Below, in pieces: positions 46,787 to 55,269 of a stretch of 64,000 nt of DNA (positions are counted from its first letter, which is position 1; every line of letters begins with the position of its first letter). The stretch is taken from contig CACHRU010000002.1 of NCBI GenBank assembly GCA_902582345.1, positions 124,001-188,000 on the forward strand. Reading direction: 5' to 3'. The stretch comes from an uncultured Pelagibacteraceae bacterium (GTDB lineage: Bacteria; Pseudomonadota; Alphaproteobacteria; Pelagibacterales; Pelagibacteraceae). The notes under the pieces were generated by a model. That model was not told where the DNA came from. It saw nothing but the letters and a program-made list of their open reading frames with translations, and did not search any database. A program made the position numbers and the translations under genes.

Positions 46787-47785
46787 TTACATTAAGCCTT
46801 TTTCTTTATAGTATTTAACTGCACCTGGATGTAAAGGAGCAGATAAACCATCTACAATCATTTTTTTAGGATCAAGATTAGCAAATGCTGGGTGTTGTTT
46901 TTTAAAATCGTCAAGATTTTCAAAAACTGCTTTTACAACTGCATAAACTAAATCATCTGAAACATCGGCACTTGTTACAAAAGATGCCATTACACCAAAT
47001 GTTGTTACATCTTTTTTTGATGTTTTGTATGTTCCTTTTGGAATTGTAGCAAAAGCATAAAATGGATTGTCTGCAACTAATTTTTTAACTGCATCAGTAT
47101 TAAGATTAATAATACTTGCTCCACATCCATCTGTAGATTGAGCTACACCTGCATTAGGAACCCCAACCGTATAACCAAATGCATCTATTTTTTTATCACA
47201 TAGCGCACCTGATTGTTCTGATGAAGTTAATTCAGATGTAGATCCGAAATATCCAGTGTCTACTCCGTGTGATTCCATCAATACTTCAAATGTTCCTCTT
47301 TGACCAGATCCAGGATTTCCAATGTTTACTTTTTTACCTTTAAGACTTTTCCAGTCTTTAATTCCTGATCCTTTTCTAGCTATAATCTGAAAAGGTTCTG
47401 GGTGAGCCGAAAATACCGCTCTTAACTTATCATAAGGTTTTACCTTATCGGGTCTTGTACCATTGTAGGCATGATATTGCCAATCTGACTGCGCAACACC
47501 AAACTGTAACTCACCTTGCATAATTTGACCTATATTGTAAGTCGAACCTCCAGTTGATGGAGCTGAACAACGGTAAGCTTTGTCTGTACCCTTTTTTCTT
47601 CCATGATCTGCGGATTGAATTTTTGCTACCATTTTACAAACTGCGTTTCCAACTTGGAAATAAACTCCAGTTGGTCCGCCAGTTCCTATAGAAAAGAACT
47701 CAGCTGATTTTGCAATAGTTGTAATTGGACTTGAAACAGCAAATAAAACCAATGCTGCAGAGATAGTTGATATTATTTTTTTCAT
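46787..47785 (-). CDS. TAXI-family TRAP solute-binding protein
   Basis: This periplasmic receptor of 332 residues has a Sec signal peptide (MKKIISTISAALVLFAVSS, cleavage near residue 26), then the TAXI hallmark FFSIGTGGPTGVYFQVGNAVC and the VNIGNPGSGQRGTFEVLM ligand-binding stretch. It hands its ligand to the fused permease downstream. It has a strong AGGAG site just before the ATG and a candidate promoter (TTGACC / TAAATT). The ligand is unknown; TAXI members bind glutamate and other organic acids. Confidence 0.94.
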   Translation of the reverse strand: MKKIISTISAALVLFAVSSPITTIAKSAEFFSIGTGGPTGVYFQVGNAVCKMVAKIQSADHGRKKGTDKAYRCSAPSTGGSTYNIGQIMQGELQFGVAQSDWQYHAYNGTRPDKVKPYDKLRAVFSAHPEPFQIIARKGSGIKDWKSLKGKKVNIGNPGSGQRGTFEVLMESHGVDTGYFGSTSELTSSEQSGALCDKKIDAFGYTVGVPNAGVAQSTDGCGASIINLNTDAVKKLVADNPFYAFATIPKGTYKTSKKDVTTFGVMASFVTSADVSDDLVYAVVKAVFENLDDFKKQHPAFANLDPKKMIVDGLSAPLHPGAVKYYKEKGLM

Positions 47786-47812
47786 ATATCTCCTCTTGTT
47801 TATTAATACAAT

Positions 47813-47842
47813 AATTTAACTATGGAAAAAGGTTAAGGTCAA
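47813..47842 (-). promoter_or_regulatory. Candidate promoter of the TAXI receptor gene
   Basis: On the minus strand a -35 TTGACC (plus 47837-47842) and a -10 TAAATT (plus 47813-47818) are 18 bp apart, 28 bp before the receptor ATG. The site lies between the aminotransferase stop and the receptor, so the receptor can be transcribed separately. Confidence 0.5.
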
Positions 47843-47851
47843 AGGGAATCT

Positions 47852-49087
47852 TTAGAGATTTTTAGCCCAATTAGATAACTTTTGGATGCCTTCAACTACA
47901 TTTGGGGCATACTTTTCGATTATTTTGTCGTCTAATAAATTTCCATTGATATTAGCTTTTAAAAACTCTGCTCCATTAAAATCTGTATAACTCAATCTTG
48001 TAAGCATCTTTTTTGATTTAAATCCAAATTCAGAAGCAGGTAACATTGCTACACCAGTATCTTCTAATATTGTTTCGCACAATTTTATTGAAGATTTAAA
48101 TTTATTATTTAAAAACTCTGGCATTAAATAAAATGCCCCTTGAGGAGGTCTAACAAGAACTTTATTTGATTTAAGATTATTATAAACATAGTTACCAACC
48201 GATCTTAAAATACTTGTAACTTTTTTTTTGTATTCACTATAATCACCTTTATACGCTTCTATAGCTGCAAATTGTAATGGACTATTTACTGTCGAGTAAG
48301 ACTCACTTGCTAATGTTTTAATACTCTCTAAAAAACTTGACAATTTATGTGGAACTGCAAAGAAACCTAACCTCCATCCACCAGCACCACACCATTTACT
48401 TAAACCACCACTTATAAAAGTGCCTTGAGGATAAAATTTTGATATAGAGTCATATTTATTACAAAATGTTAGATCAGTATAAATTTCATCCGATAAGATC
48501 AAAAGATTATGTTTTTTTGCAACTGTAGCTAGCTCTTTTAAATTCTTACAAACTGTTCCAGATGGATTGTTTGGAGAGTTTAAAATAAAAATAAGGTTTC
48601 TATTTTTTAGAGATTGTATTTTTTTTTCAAGCTGTTTTGCTGTTGGAAACCAATTGTTCTCCCTAGAAGTTTCAATCCAGTGAACTTTGTTCCTTCCGAT
48701 TATAGCTTGGGGTTCATATGAAACCCAGCTAGGAGCTGATAAAATAATTTCTCCATCAAATGCAACGTGCATTAATAACATTGCCTCTTTTGAACCAGGT
48801 GTAATTATAATATTTTCTTTGGAATAATTAACCCCAGTTTTTTTTTCAAGATATTTTGAAATTGCATCTCTTAAGTCGTTAAGTCCTTGCATTGGTAAAT
48901 ATTCTTTTCTGTGAGCATTATTTTTAAGTGCACCTACTATTTGCTCAGGAACTGGGAAAGGAGATTGACCAAATCCAAATTGATAAACTTTTTTACCTTG
49001 TTTGATTAGCTCTTTACACTTTTCGTTTATAACTAAGGTGGCTGACGGTTTTAGCTTTGCGACGTTTTTCTTAGTAAGGTTTTTCAT
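47852..49087 (-). CDS. Pyridoxal-phosphate aminotransferase, class I/II
   Basis: This fold-type I aminotransferase has 411 residues. The PLP Lys is K231 in SGGLSKWCGAGGWRLG; other signatures are ITPGSKEAML, NSPNNPSGTV and LSDEIYTDLTF, as in aspartate/aromatic aminotransferases. The substrate pair cannot be told; the Trp and Cys after K231 are not typical of AspC. It is preceded by a strong promoter and lies 66 bp upstream of the TAXI receptor gene, which may hint at an amino or keto acid ligand (inference). Confidence 0.9.
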   Translation of the reverse strand: MKNLTKKNVAKLKPSATLVINEKCKELIKQGKKVYQFGFGQSPFPVPEQIVGALKNNAHRKEYLPMQGLNDLRDAISKYLEKKTGVNYSKENIIITPGSKEAMLLMHVAFDGEIILSAPSWVSYEPQAIIGRNKVHWIETSRENNWFPTAKQLEKKIQSLKNRNLIFILNSPNNPSGTVCKNLKELATVAKKHNLLILSDEIYTDLTFCNKYDSISKFYPQGTFISGGLSKWCGAGGWRLGFFAVPHKLSSFLESIKTLASESYSTVNSPLQFAAIEAYKGDYSEYKKKVTSILRSVGNYVYNNLKSNKVLVRPPQGAFYLMPEFLNNKFKSSIKLCETILEDTGVAMLPASEFGFKSKKMLTRLSYTDFNGAEFLKANINGNLLDDKIIEKYAPNVVEGIQKLSNWAKNL

Positions 49088-49118
49088 AATAACTTTTTTT
49101 AAAAAAAAGCTATTTCTC

Positions 49119-49148
49119 TCTATACGGGGACTTAGGGTTTTAAGTCAA
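49119..49148 (-). promoter_or_regulatory. Promoter of the aminotransferase gene
   Basis: On the minus strand, TTGACT (plus 49143-49148) and TATAGA (plus 49119-49124) are 18 bp apart, 31 bp before the ATG at 49087. The spacer is unusually G/C-rich here (CCC and CCCC runs). Confidence 0.65.
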
Positions 49149-49172
49149 TTCAATTCTTTAAAATTAGAACAT

Positions 49173-49201
49173 TTGACAAATTGATTCGGTCATGTTTTAA
49201 T
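49173..49201 (+). promoter_or_regulatory. Promoter of the helicase operon
   Basis: A consensus TTGACA (49173-49178) and a TTTAAT (49196-49201) are 17 bp apart and 59 bp before the helicase ATG. The site is back to back with the aminotransferase promoter. Confidence 0.6.
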
Positions 49202-49260
49202 CTTATTTTGTTCTCAACCGATATCTATATATAGTGTAAAAAAAAAATTCGAACACAATT

Positions 49261-51726
49261 ATGATTAAATCCTCTAAAAAAGTAGTCGCTCTTCTGGGGC
49301 CCACAAATACCGGCAAGACACATGATGCCATTGAAAAAATGTTAGAGTTTAACTCTGGCATATTTGGCTTGCCACTTAGACTTCTAGCTCGTGAGGTTTA
49401 TGATAAATGTGTTAAAAAAATTGGTATTGATAAAGTGGCTCTGATCACTGGGGAAGAAAAGATAATCCCAAGCAGCGCATGTTTTTTTATTTGTACGGTA
49501 GAGTCAATGCCAAAAGATAAAATTGTGGATTTTGTAGCGGTAGATGAAATTCAAATGTGTGCGGATAAAGAAAGAGGACACATTTTTACTGACAGATTGC
49601 TTAACTTCAGAGGAGAAGTTATGACAATGTTTTTAGGCTCACAAATAATGAAAGGCATAATTTCCCAACTGGTTGATAATGTCGAATTTTTAAAAAAGGA
49701 AAGATTTTCAAAACTAACATACTCTGGATACAAAAAAATTTCTAGATTAGATCAAAAAACTGCGATTATCGCTTTTTCAATCGAAGAAGTTTACGCAATT
49801 GCAGAATTAGTCAGAAGACAAAAAGGTGGGGCGGCTGTAATAATGGGTTCATTAAGTCCTAAAACCCGAAATTCACAAGTTGATTTATATCAATCTGGGG
49901 ATGTTGATTACCTTGTTGCAACAGATGCAATAGGAATGGGGTTGAATATGGATATAGATAATATCTATTTTTCCAACCTAAAAAAGTTTGATGGAAAAAA
50001 AACAAGACGATTAAATCTTATTGAAATTTCACAAATAGCTGGAAGAGCTGGAAGATACAAAAATAATGGAACTTTTGGAACAACAGGGGAATGCGGCAAT
50101 CTTAACTCTGATGAAATTGAAGTAATTGAAAATCATAATCTACCAGAGAATAAATTAATTTATTGGAGAAATTCAGAATTAGATTTTTCAAATCCAGCAA
50201 AACTCATATCATCCTTGGAAGCTAAACCAAGATTTAAAAATCTTCTAAGGACTTCAGATTCAAAGGATGAGAGCGTGTTAAGATTTTTACTCAAAAAATC
50301 AGATCAAAACATTCTTTATTCAAAAAACTTAGAATTGTTATGGGAATGCTGTCAAATCCCTGACTTCGAAAAAAAAGCTTATGGTCAACATACAAATATC
50401 GTAGATAAAGTTTATATGTTTTTATCAACTAGAAAAAAAAGAATTCCAAATGATTATATGAAAGAACAGTTGAAGGGTTTGAATAAAAAACATGGTAATA
50501 TAGATGTACTTGCAAACAGGATATCTAATGTAAGAACATGGTCATACGTTGCAAATAAGAAAAATTGGGTTGAAAATTCTGATTACTGGATACAATTAAC
50601 CAAAAAAATTGAAGACGACCTTTCCGATAAACTTCACGAAGAATTAACAAGAAGTTTTATTGATAAAAAAATAAGTATGTTATCAAAAAGTTTAAAACAA
50701 GATTTGATATTAAAAACTGAGATTAAGGAAAATGATAAAATTCTTATAGATAATCAATATATAGGTACTCTTAAAGGATTAAAATTTCATGTTGAGTTCA
50801 CTTCTAGAACTCTTGATACAGATATTAAATCTATCAAAAAAGCAGCAAGAAAAGGTATACACGAAGAGTTAATCAAAAGAGTTAAATTGATAATTTCTGA
50901 AAAGGATATCGTATTAAGTCAAGATAATAAAATATTATGGAAAGATAATCCTATAGCAAAAATCACAAAAGGCTCAAATTATTTAAAACCAAATGTTGAG
51001 ATTATTTCAGATGATAGCCTTGAAAATTCATCTAAAGAAAACCTGGAAACTTTTCTTAAATCGTGGCTAAACAATTTTATTCATTCAACACTAGGGGACT
51101 TACTTAATTTAACCAAATTAAAGCTGAACAACCAGTATCTTAGAGCATTAGCATTTCAACTTTATGAGAGAAATGGAGTAATTAAAAGAAAAGAAATTGA
51201 AAATATTATTAAAAAGATTCCTAAAGAAGAAAGGAAAAAACTTTATGGAATGGGTATTAAATTAGGAAGATATCACGTCTACTTACCTAAGATGTTTAAA
51301 CCAAAGTCTGTAGGATTGAGGGTCGGATTATGGAAATTATTCAATGATCAAAACACTTATGCTGAAATTCCAAAATTTGGGCTTAATTTTATCATAAATA
51401 AAAAATATGATAAAAAATTCCTTTTATTATGTGGTTTTGAAAATTTTAAAGAGTTTTTTGTAAGAATTGATATTTTAGAAAAATTATTTATAAGCATTAT
51501 TGAGAAAAGTAATAATCGAAGGTTTAAAGTAACAACAGAAATGATGAATTTATTGGGTTGTAGTAAAGATAATTTTCATAAATTAATGAGTTTTATGAAT
51601 TATAAAAAATTAAAAGATGAGGACACTTACGAATTTAAAGGAGAAAGAGAGAAAAAAATAAAGGTTTTTAATAAAATAAAAACAACTAACCCATTCAAAA
51701 AACTTTTATCTTTAAATATAAAATAA
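49261..51726 (+). CDS. SUV3-like superfamily 2 RNA helicase
   Basis: This 821-residue helicase resembles mitochondrial SUV3 and the alphaproteobacterial MgpS-like group. Walker A GPTNTGKTHDAI is at residues 13-24, a Walker B-like VDEIQM near 98, and the C-terminal helicase motif VI SQIAGRAGRYKNNG near residue 260. The remaining 540 residues are a Lys-rich helical tail, presumably RNA-binding. It probably unwinds structured RNA. It heads the helicase-TerB-FdxA-CarD operon, with 4-nt spacing to terB. Confidence 0.9.
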   Translation: MIKSSKKVVALLGPTNTGKTHDAIEKMLEFNSGIFGLPLRLLAREVYDKCVKKIGIDKVALITGEEKIIPSSACFFICTVESMPKDKIVDFVAVDEIQMCADKERGHIFTDRLLNFRGEVMTMFLGSQIMKGIISQLVDNVEFLKKERFSKLTYSGYKKISRLDQKTAIIAFSIEEVYAIAELVRRQKGGAAVIMGSLSPKTRNSQVDLYQSGDVDYLVATDAIGMGLNMDIDNIYFSNLKKFDGKKTRRLNLIEISQIAGRAGRYKNNGTFGTTGECGNLNSDEIEVIENHNLPENKLIYWRNSELDFSNPAKLISSLEAKPRFKNLLRTSDSKDESVLRFLLKKSDQNILYSKNLELLWECCQIPDFEKKAYGQHTNIVDKVYMFLSTRKKRIPNDYMKEQLKGLNKKHGNIDVLANRISNVRTWSYVANKKNWVENSDYWIQLTKKIEDDLSDKLHEELTRSFIDKKISMLSKSLKQDLILKTEIKENDKILIDNQYIGTLKGLKFHVEFTSRTLDTDIKSIKKAARKGIHEELIKRVKLIISEKDIVLSQDNKILWKDNPIAKITKGSNYLKPNVEIISDDSLENSSKENLETFLKSWLNNFIHSTLGDLLNLTKLKLNNQYLRALAFQLYERNGVIKRKEIENIIKKIPKEERKKLYGMGIKLGRYHVYLPKMFKPKSVGLRVGLWKLFNDQNTYAEIPKFGLNFIINKKYDKKFLLLCGFENFKEFFVRIDILEKLFISIIEKSNNRRFKVTTEMMNLLGCSKDNFHKLMSFMNYKKLKDEDTYEFKGEREKKIKVFNKIKTTNPFKKLLSLNIK

Positions 51727-51730
51727 TTTT

Positions 51731-52123
51731 ATGGATAAGAAAATAAAAGAACAGGATTTAACAGGAATTGTGGCTTTGTTGGTACACGCGGCAAAAATTG
51801 ATGAAAAATACACTGAGCAGGAAAAATCAATGTTAAAAAGTTTTATTAATTCATTAACCGACAATTCAAATGAAATAGATAAAATTTTATCTAAAGCTGA
51901 AAATTTAGAGGAAAATTCAAACCAATTGTTAGAATTTACTAATATAATTAAAAAAAAAGATGTAGAATTTAAATCAAAAGTTATAAAAGAACTCTGGAAG
52001 ATTATAATTTCAGATAAAAAGTTAGACGAATATGAAAGCAATTTAATGAGAAGAATTTGCGGTTTAATTTATTTTCCAGATAAATTAAGCGCGGAGATAA
52101 AATTACAATTAACAAACAAATAA
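51731..52123 (+). CDS. TerB-like protein
   Basis: This 130-residue all-helical protein has the TerB pattern: [21 protein letters not shown] near the start, and [24 protein letters not shown], two halves each with an Asp/Glu-rich turn. TerB-like proteins bind metals or act as adapters in membrane stress complexes; no other ter gene is present. It lies between the helicase and FdxA, where other alphaproteobacteria usually have an S4-domain RNA-binding gene. Confidence 0.8.
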   Translation: MDKKIKEQDLTGIVALLVHAAKIDEKYTEQEKSMLKSFINSLTDNSNEIDKILSKAENLEENSNQLLEFTNIIKKKDVEFKSKVIKELWKIIISDKKLDEYESNLMRRICGLIYFPDKLSAEIKLQLTNK

Positions 52124-52125
52124 TT

Positions 52126-52470
52126 ATGACATATATTGTAAAAGACGAATGTATAAAATGTAAACTTACTGATTGTGTTGAGGTCTGCCCTGTAGACTGC
52201 TTTTACGAAGGTGAGAACATGCTAGTAATTAATCCTGATGAATGTATAGATTGTGGAGTGTGCGAACCAGAGTGCCCTATCGATGCTATTGTATCTGATA
52301 ATGAGTATAATGAAGAGGATAAAGATAAATGGCTATTGATTAATAAAAAATTTTCTAATATATGGCCTAACATAACAAAAAAGAAAGAGCCTATGCAAGA
52401 ACATGAAAAATTTAGAGAAATTAAAAATAAGCATGAAAAACACTTTTCAGAAAAACCGGGAAATCAATAA
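52126..52470 (+). CDS. fdxA: 7Fe-8S ferredoxin FdxA
   Basis: This 114-residue soluble electron carrier matches Fdx[36 protein letters not shown] and [18 protein letters not shown], holding the cysteines of one [3Fe-4S] and one [4Fe-4S] cluster. Its partner is unknown. It starts 2 bp after the TerB stop, and its last base overlaps the carD start codon. Confidence 0.95.
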   Translation: MTYIVKDECIKCKLTDCVEVCPVDCFYEGENMLVINPDECIDCGVCEPECPIDAIVSDNEYNEEDKDKWLLINKKFSNIWPNITKKKEPMQEHEKFREIKNKHEKHFSEKPGNQ

Positions 52471-53141
52471 TGCCTAAAAAGAAAAAAAAGAAAATTAAAA
52501 AAAAACCTCTAAAACTTAAAAAAGTAAAATTATTAAAAGTTAAAAAAACTAAAGAACCAGAACCAAAAAAAAATATATCTTCTAATGGCGAGGAAAAAGT
52601 TGAAATTAAAAAGATCAAAAAACAACCAACAGAAAAAAGACAGTATAATCTTAAAGATTATGTCGTTTACCCTAAACATGGAGTTGGTAAAATTATTGCA
52701 ATAGAAAGGCAAACTATAGGACAAATTGATATTCAATTTTATAAAATTCTCGTCGAAAAAGAAAAATTGACTTTAACAGTTCCAATAAATCAACAATTTA
52801 ATTTGAGGCCTGTTTCCTCAATAAACCAAATCAATAAGTGTATATCGATTTTAAAAAGTAAACCAAAAATAAAAAGAACTATGTGGAGTAGAAGGGCTCA
52901 AGAATATGATCAAAAAATTAATTCTGGAAAAATTTATGAATTGTCTGAAGTAGTAAAAGATTTAAATAAAAATACAGACATTATTGCAGATCAATCCTAT
53001 AGTGAAAGACAACTTTTTGAAAAGGCTTACGATAGATTAAAATCTGAATTTGAGGTTGTTTTGAAGATAAGTCCAGAAGATGTTAGAAAAAAAATGGATA
53101 AAGCTTTAGGAAGAAATCAAAACTTAACTGTAGCCGAATAA
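52470..53141 (+). CDS. carD: CarD/CdnL-family transcription regulator
   Basis: This 223-residue protein has a CarD N-terminal RNA-polymerase-interacting domain (YVVYPKHGVGKIIAIERQTI, from about residue 66) and a helical DNA-binding C-terminus (MWSRRAQEYDQKINSGK, SYSERQLFEKAYDRL). CarD proteins stabilise open promoter complexes, especially at ribosomal genes. A long Lys-rich tail of about 55 residues precedes the domain, longer than the typical family member. It ends the helicase-terB-fdxA-carD operon and is convergent with a 24-residue basic protein. Confidence 0.92.
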   Translation: MPKKKKKKIKKKPLKLKKVKLLKVKKTKEPEPKKNISSNGEEKVEIKKIKKQPTEKRQYNLKDYVVYPKHGVGKIIAIERQTIGQIDIQFYKILVEKEKLTLTVPINQQFNLRPVSSINQINKCISILKSKPKIKRTMWSRRAQEYDQKINSGKIYELSEVVKDLNKNTDIIADQSYSERQLFEKAYDRLKSEFEVVLKISPEDVRKKMDKALGRNQNLTVAE

Positions 53142-53142
53142 A

Positions 53143-53178
53143 AAACGCCCTTCTTAAAAAAATTTAAAAAGGGCGTTT
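53143..53178 (-). terminator. Terminator between carD and the small basic protein gene
   Basis: A perfect 10-bp stem (AAACGCCCTT at 53143-53152, AAGGGCGTTT at 53169-53178) has a 16-nt AT loop. On the minus strand it is followed by six T, so it terminates the small basic protein gene; the A/T-rich other side probably also serves carD, whose stop is just upstream. Confidence 0.8.
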
Positions 53179-53192
53179 AGTTAAAAAGGAAA

Positions 53193-53267
53193 CTATCTTC
53201 TTCTTCTTCTTCTTTTTTTAGCTTTCTTTTTAGTTTTCTTTTTAGCTTTTTTTCTTCTTTTAGCCAT
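53193..53267 (-). CDS. 24-residue very basic protein (Lys/Arg/Ala)
   Basis: A minus-strand frame starts at 53267 with an excellent ribosome site (AAAGGGAG, 7 nt before the ATG) and encodes 24 residues: MAKRRKKAKKKTKKKAKKRR followed by four Arg. Every residue but Met, Thr and three Ala is basic. It has its own consensus -35 promoter and an intrinsic terminator, so it is a true gene too short for usual predictors. Similar Lys/Ala/Arg tails occur in histone-H1-like bacterial proteins. A nucleoid, RNA or ribosome-binding role is inferred. Confidence 0.8.
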   Translation of the reverse strand: MAKRRKKAKKKTKKKAKKRRRRRR

Positions 53268-53317
53268 CTTTATCTCCCTTTGTTTAAACAAATCAATTGA
53301 TTCGTTTGTTAATAATT

Positions 53318-53345
53318 ACATTAAGTTTTTTTTCATAAGTGTCAA
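53318..53345 (-). promoter_or_regulatory. Promoter of the 24-residue basic protein gene
   Basis: On the minus strand a perfect TTGACA (plus 53340-53345) and a TAATGT (plus 53318-53323) are 16 bp apart, 51 bp before the ATG. The remaining gap up to 53469 is plain AT-rich sequence. Confidence 0.6.
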
Positions 53346-53469
53346 ACACAAATTATCTTAATAAATTTTAAAAAAAATTAAATTTTACAAAATTTAAACT
53401 AAAAATTATTTTTTTAAAAAAAGTTAATAATATCAATGATTTTTTAGCGTTATTTATTAATTAATAATA

Positions 53470-55152
53470 TTAATTTGAATAAAGTTTTTCCAATTGATGT
53501 TTATAAATATTAATTATTTCTTTTCTTTTTAATTTAAGTGTTGGAGTTAACATTCCATTTTGAATTGTAAATTCTTTACTAATTAATAAAAACTTTTTGA
53601 TTTTTTCAATTAATGCTAAATTTTTATTAACTTTTTCAATTATTTCTTTTATTTTTTCTTTTTTAACTTCTTTTTCAGCTACAATTATTGCTACAAGATA
53701 GTTTTTTTTATCACCATAAACTAAACTTTGTTTTATACTTTCCTCTAAACATAAAAGATTCTCAATTTTAGTTGGAGAAATGTTATCTCCACCTAAATTT
53801 ACGATTAAATCTTTTTTTCTATCAGTTATTTTTAAGAATCCATCTTCACCAATTTCACCAATATCACCCGTATGAAGCCAACCGTTTTTTATAGCTTCTT
53901 TGGTTTCCTCAATTTTGTTCCAATAACCAATCATCAAGTTCTCGCCCTTAACAAGTATCTCGCCATCTTCGGCTATTTTTACTTTGTTGGTTCTAAATGG
54001 AGGCCCTACAGTATCAACTTTTACAAGGTCAGGTAAATTACAACTTACGACTGGCGAAGCCTCTGTTAATCCATATCCTTGAAGTGTAGGTAAGCCTATT
54101 GCGTTTAGAAATTCACCAATATTTTTGTCTAAGGCACCACCTCCTGAAACGAATGCTTGTAAATTTCCACCAAATTGTTTTTTGACCTTTTTTCTAACTA
54201 GAATTTCGCAGAGAAAATTTAATAAATTTTCATAAAGGGATAATTTAGTTTTATTAAGTTTTTTCTTTCCCAAAAAAACTGTTGAAAATATAAAAAACTT
54301 TTTCAATCCACTTTGCTTGTTGAAATTAATATTTATCTTGTTAAATAAGTTTTGATAAAATCTTGGGACAGCAGTCATAATAGTTGGTTTGGCGATCAAC
54401 ATGTTTGGTAATAATTTATCTAAACTCTCAGCGTAGAAAACTTTAGCACCTAATAATATTTGTATGAACTGAACAGTATGTTCGTACGAATGCGATAAAG
54501 GTAGCCATGTTAAAAATACTGGCTTACGTTTTTTGATAATTGGGACAAGTAAATCATATGCACCCTCACAGTTTGCAAGAATCCCTCCATGGCTTAAAAC
54601 TACTCCTTTAGGAAACCCAGAAGTTCCTGATGTATAAATAATGCATGCAGGGGATGTTCTTTTCAAATTATAATTAATTATTTTTTTATAATTACTAATG
54701 TTTATTATCTCGTCAATTAGTAAACTTTCGATATCTAATTTTTCAAAAGAGATTATTTTTTTTACTTCTGGTCCAACGAAATTTTTTATCTTGTTATATT
54801 GTTCATTATTTGAAACAATGATAAGTGAAGGTTTACAGTCCTTAAGAATATATTGATAATCTTTTGATGAGTAAGTTGTAAAAATTGGAACTGATACCCC
54901 TCCTGCATTCATTACTGCAATATCAGATATTAACCAGTACGGTCTATTTTCAGAAAGAATTAGACATCTGTCCCCCTCATTAATCAAAGACTTTATGTGA
55001 AAAGTTAGCTTTAATATCCTTATATATATATCTTTCCATGTATAAAAAGGTTTGTCTGGTTTTAACCATTTCAGAAAAGGCTTGTTCTCACTAATTGAGT
55101 CATACTTTTTAAAAAATAACTCAACAAGACTATTTAACTTATTAATTTCCAT
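53470..55152 (-). CDS. Long-chain acyl-CoA synthetase (AMP-forming)
   Basis: This 560-residue ligase activates fatty acids to acyl-CoA. The AMP-binding signature is IYTSGTSGFPKGVVLSHGG, with LTWLPLSHSYEHT, QGYGLTEASPVVS and GWLHTGDIGEIGEDGFLKITDRKKD (A8 hinge). The C-terminal Lys lies in TPTLKLKRKEI. It resembles the FadD15-like group and is close to the family length. The ATG at 55152 lies only 5 nt past the 3' CCA of tRNA-Leu, with no room for a normal ribosome site. Confidence 0.93.
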   Translation of the reverse strand: MEINKLNSLVELFFKKYDSISENKPFLKWLKPDKPFYTWKDIYIRILKLTFHIKSLINEGDRCLILSENRPYWLISDIAVMNAGGVSVPIFTTYSSKDYQYILKDCKPSLIIVSNNEQYNKIKNFVGPEVKKIISFEKLDIESLLIDEIINISNYKKIINYNLKRTSPACIIYTSGTSGFPKGVVLSHGGILANCEGAYDLLVPIIKKRKPVFLTWLPLSHSYEHTVQFIQILLGAKVFYAESLDKLLPNMLIAKPTIMTAVPRFYQNLFNKININFNKQSGLKKFFIFSTVFLGKKKLNKTKLSLYENLLNFLCEILVRKKVKKQFGGNLQAFVSGGGALDKNIGEFLNAIGLPTLQGYGLTEASPVVSCNLPDLVKVDTVGPPFRTNKVKIAEDGEILVKGENLMIGYWNKIEETKEAIKNGWLHTGDIGEIGEDGFLKITDRKKDLIVNLGGDNISPTKIENLLCLEESIKQSLVYGDKKNYLVAIIVAEKEVKKEKIKEIIEKVNKNLALIEKIKKFLLISKEFTIQNGMLTPTLKLKRKEIINIYKHQLEKLYSN

Positions 55153-55156
55153 ATAT

Positions 55157-55243
55157 TGGTGGGCGAAGAGAGACTCGAACTCTCAAGGTATTGCTACCAC
55201 CGGATTTTGAGTCCGGCGCGTCTACCAGTTCCACCATTCGCCC
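55157..55243 (-). tRNA. tRNA-Leu (anticodon CAA)
   Basis: This 87-nt class II tRNA encodes its 3' CCA. The acceptor GGGCGAA pairs with its 3' partner, the anticodon stem-loop CCGGA-CTCAAAA-TCCGG reads CAA, there is a long variable arm, and the T-arm is AGTTCGAGTCT. It sits between the BASS transporter gene (26 bp upstream) and the acyl-CoA synthetase (4 bp downstream) on the same strand. Confidence 0.97.
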
Positions 55244-55269
55244 TTGTAATTCATATAAATTGTAAAAAT

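Noticed and set aside
53268..53469. AT-rich gap upstream of the 24-residue gene as a possible replication origin
   Set aside because: It has no DnaA-box cluster and no dnaA, dnaN or gidA genes; it is better explained as promoter plus spacer.
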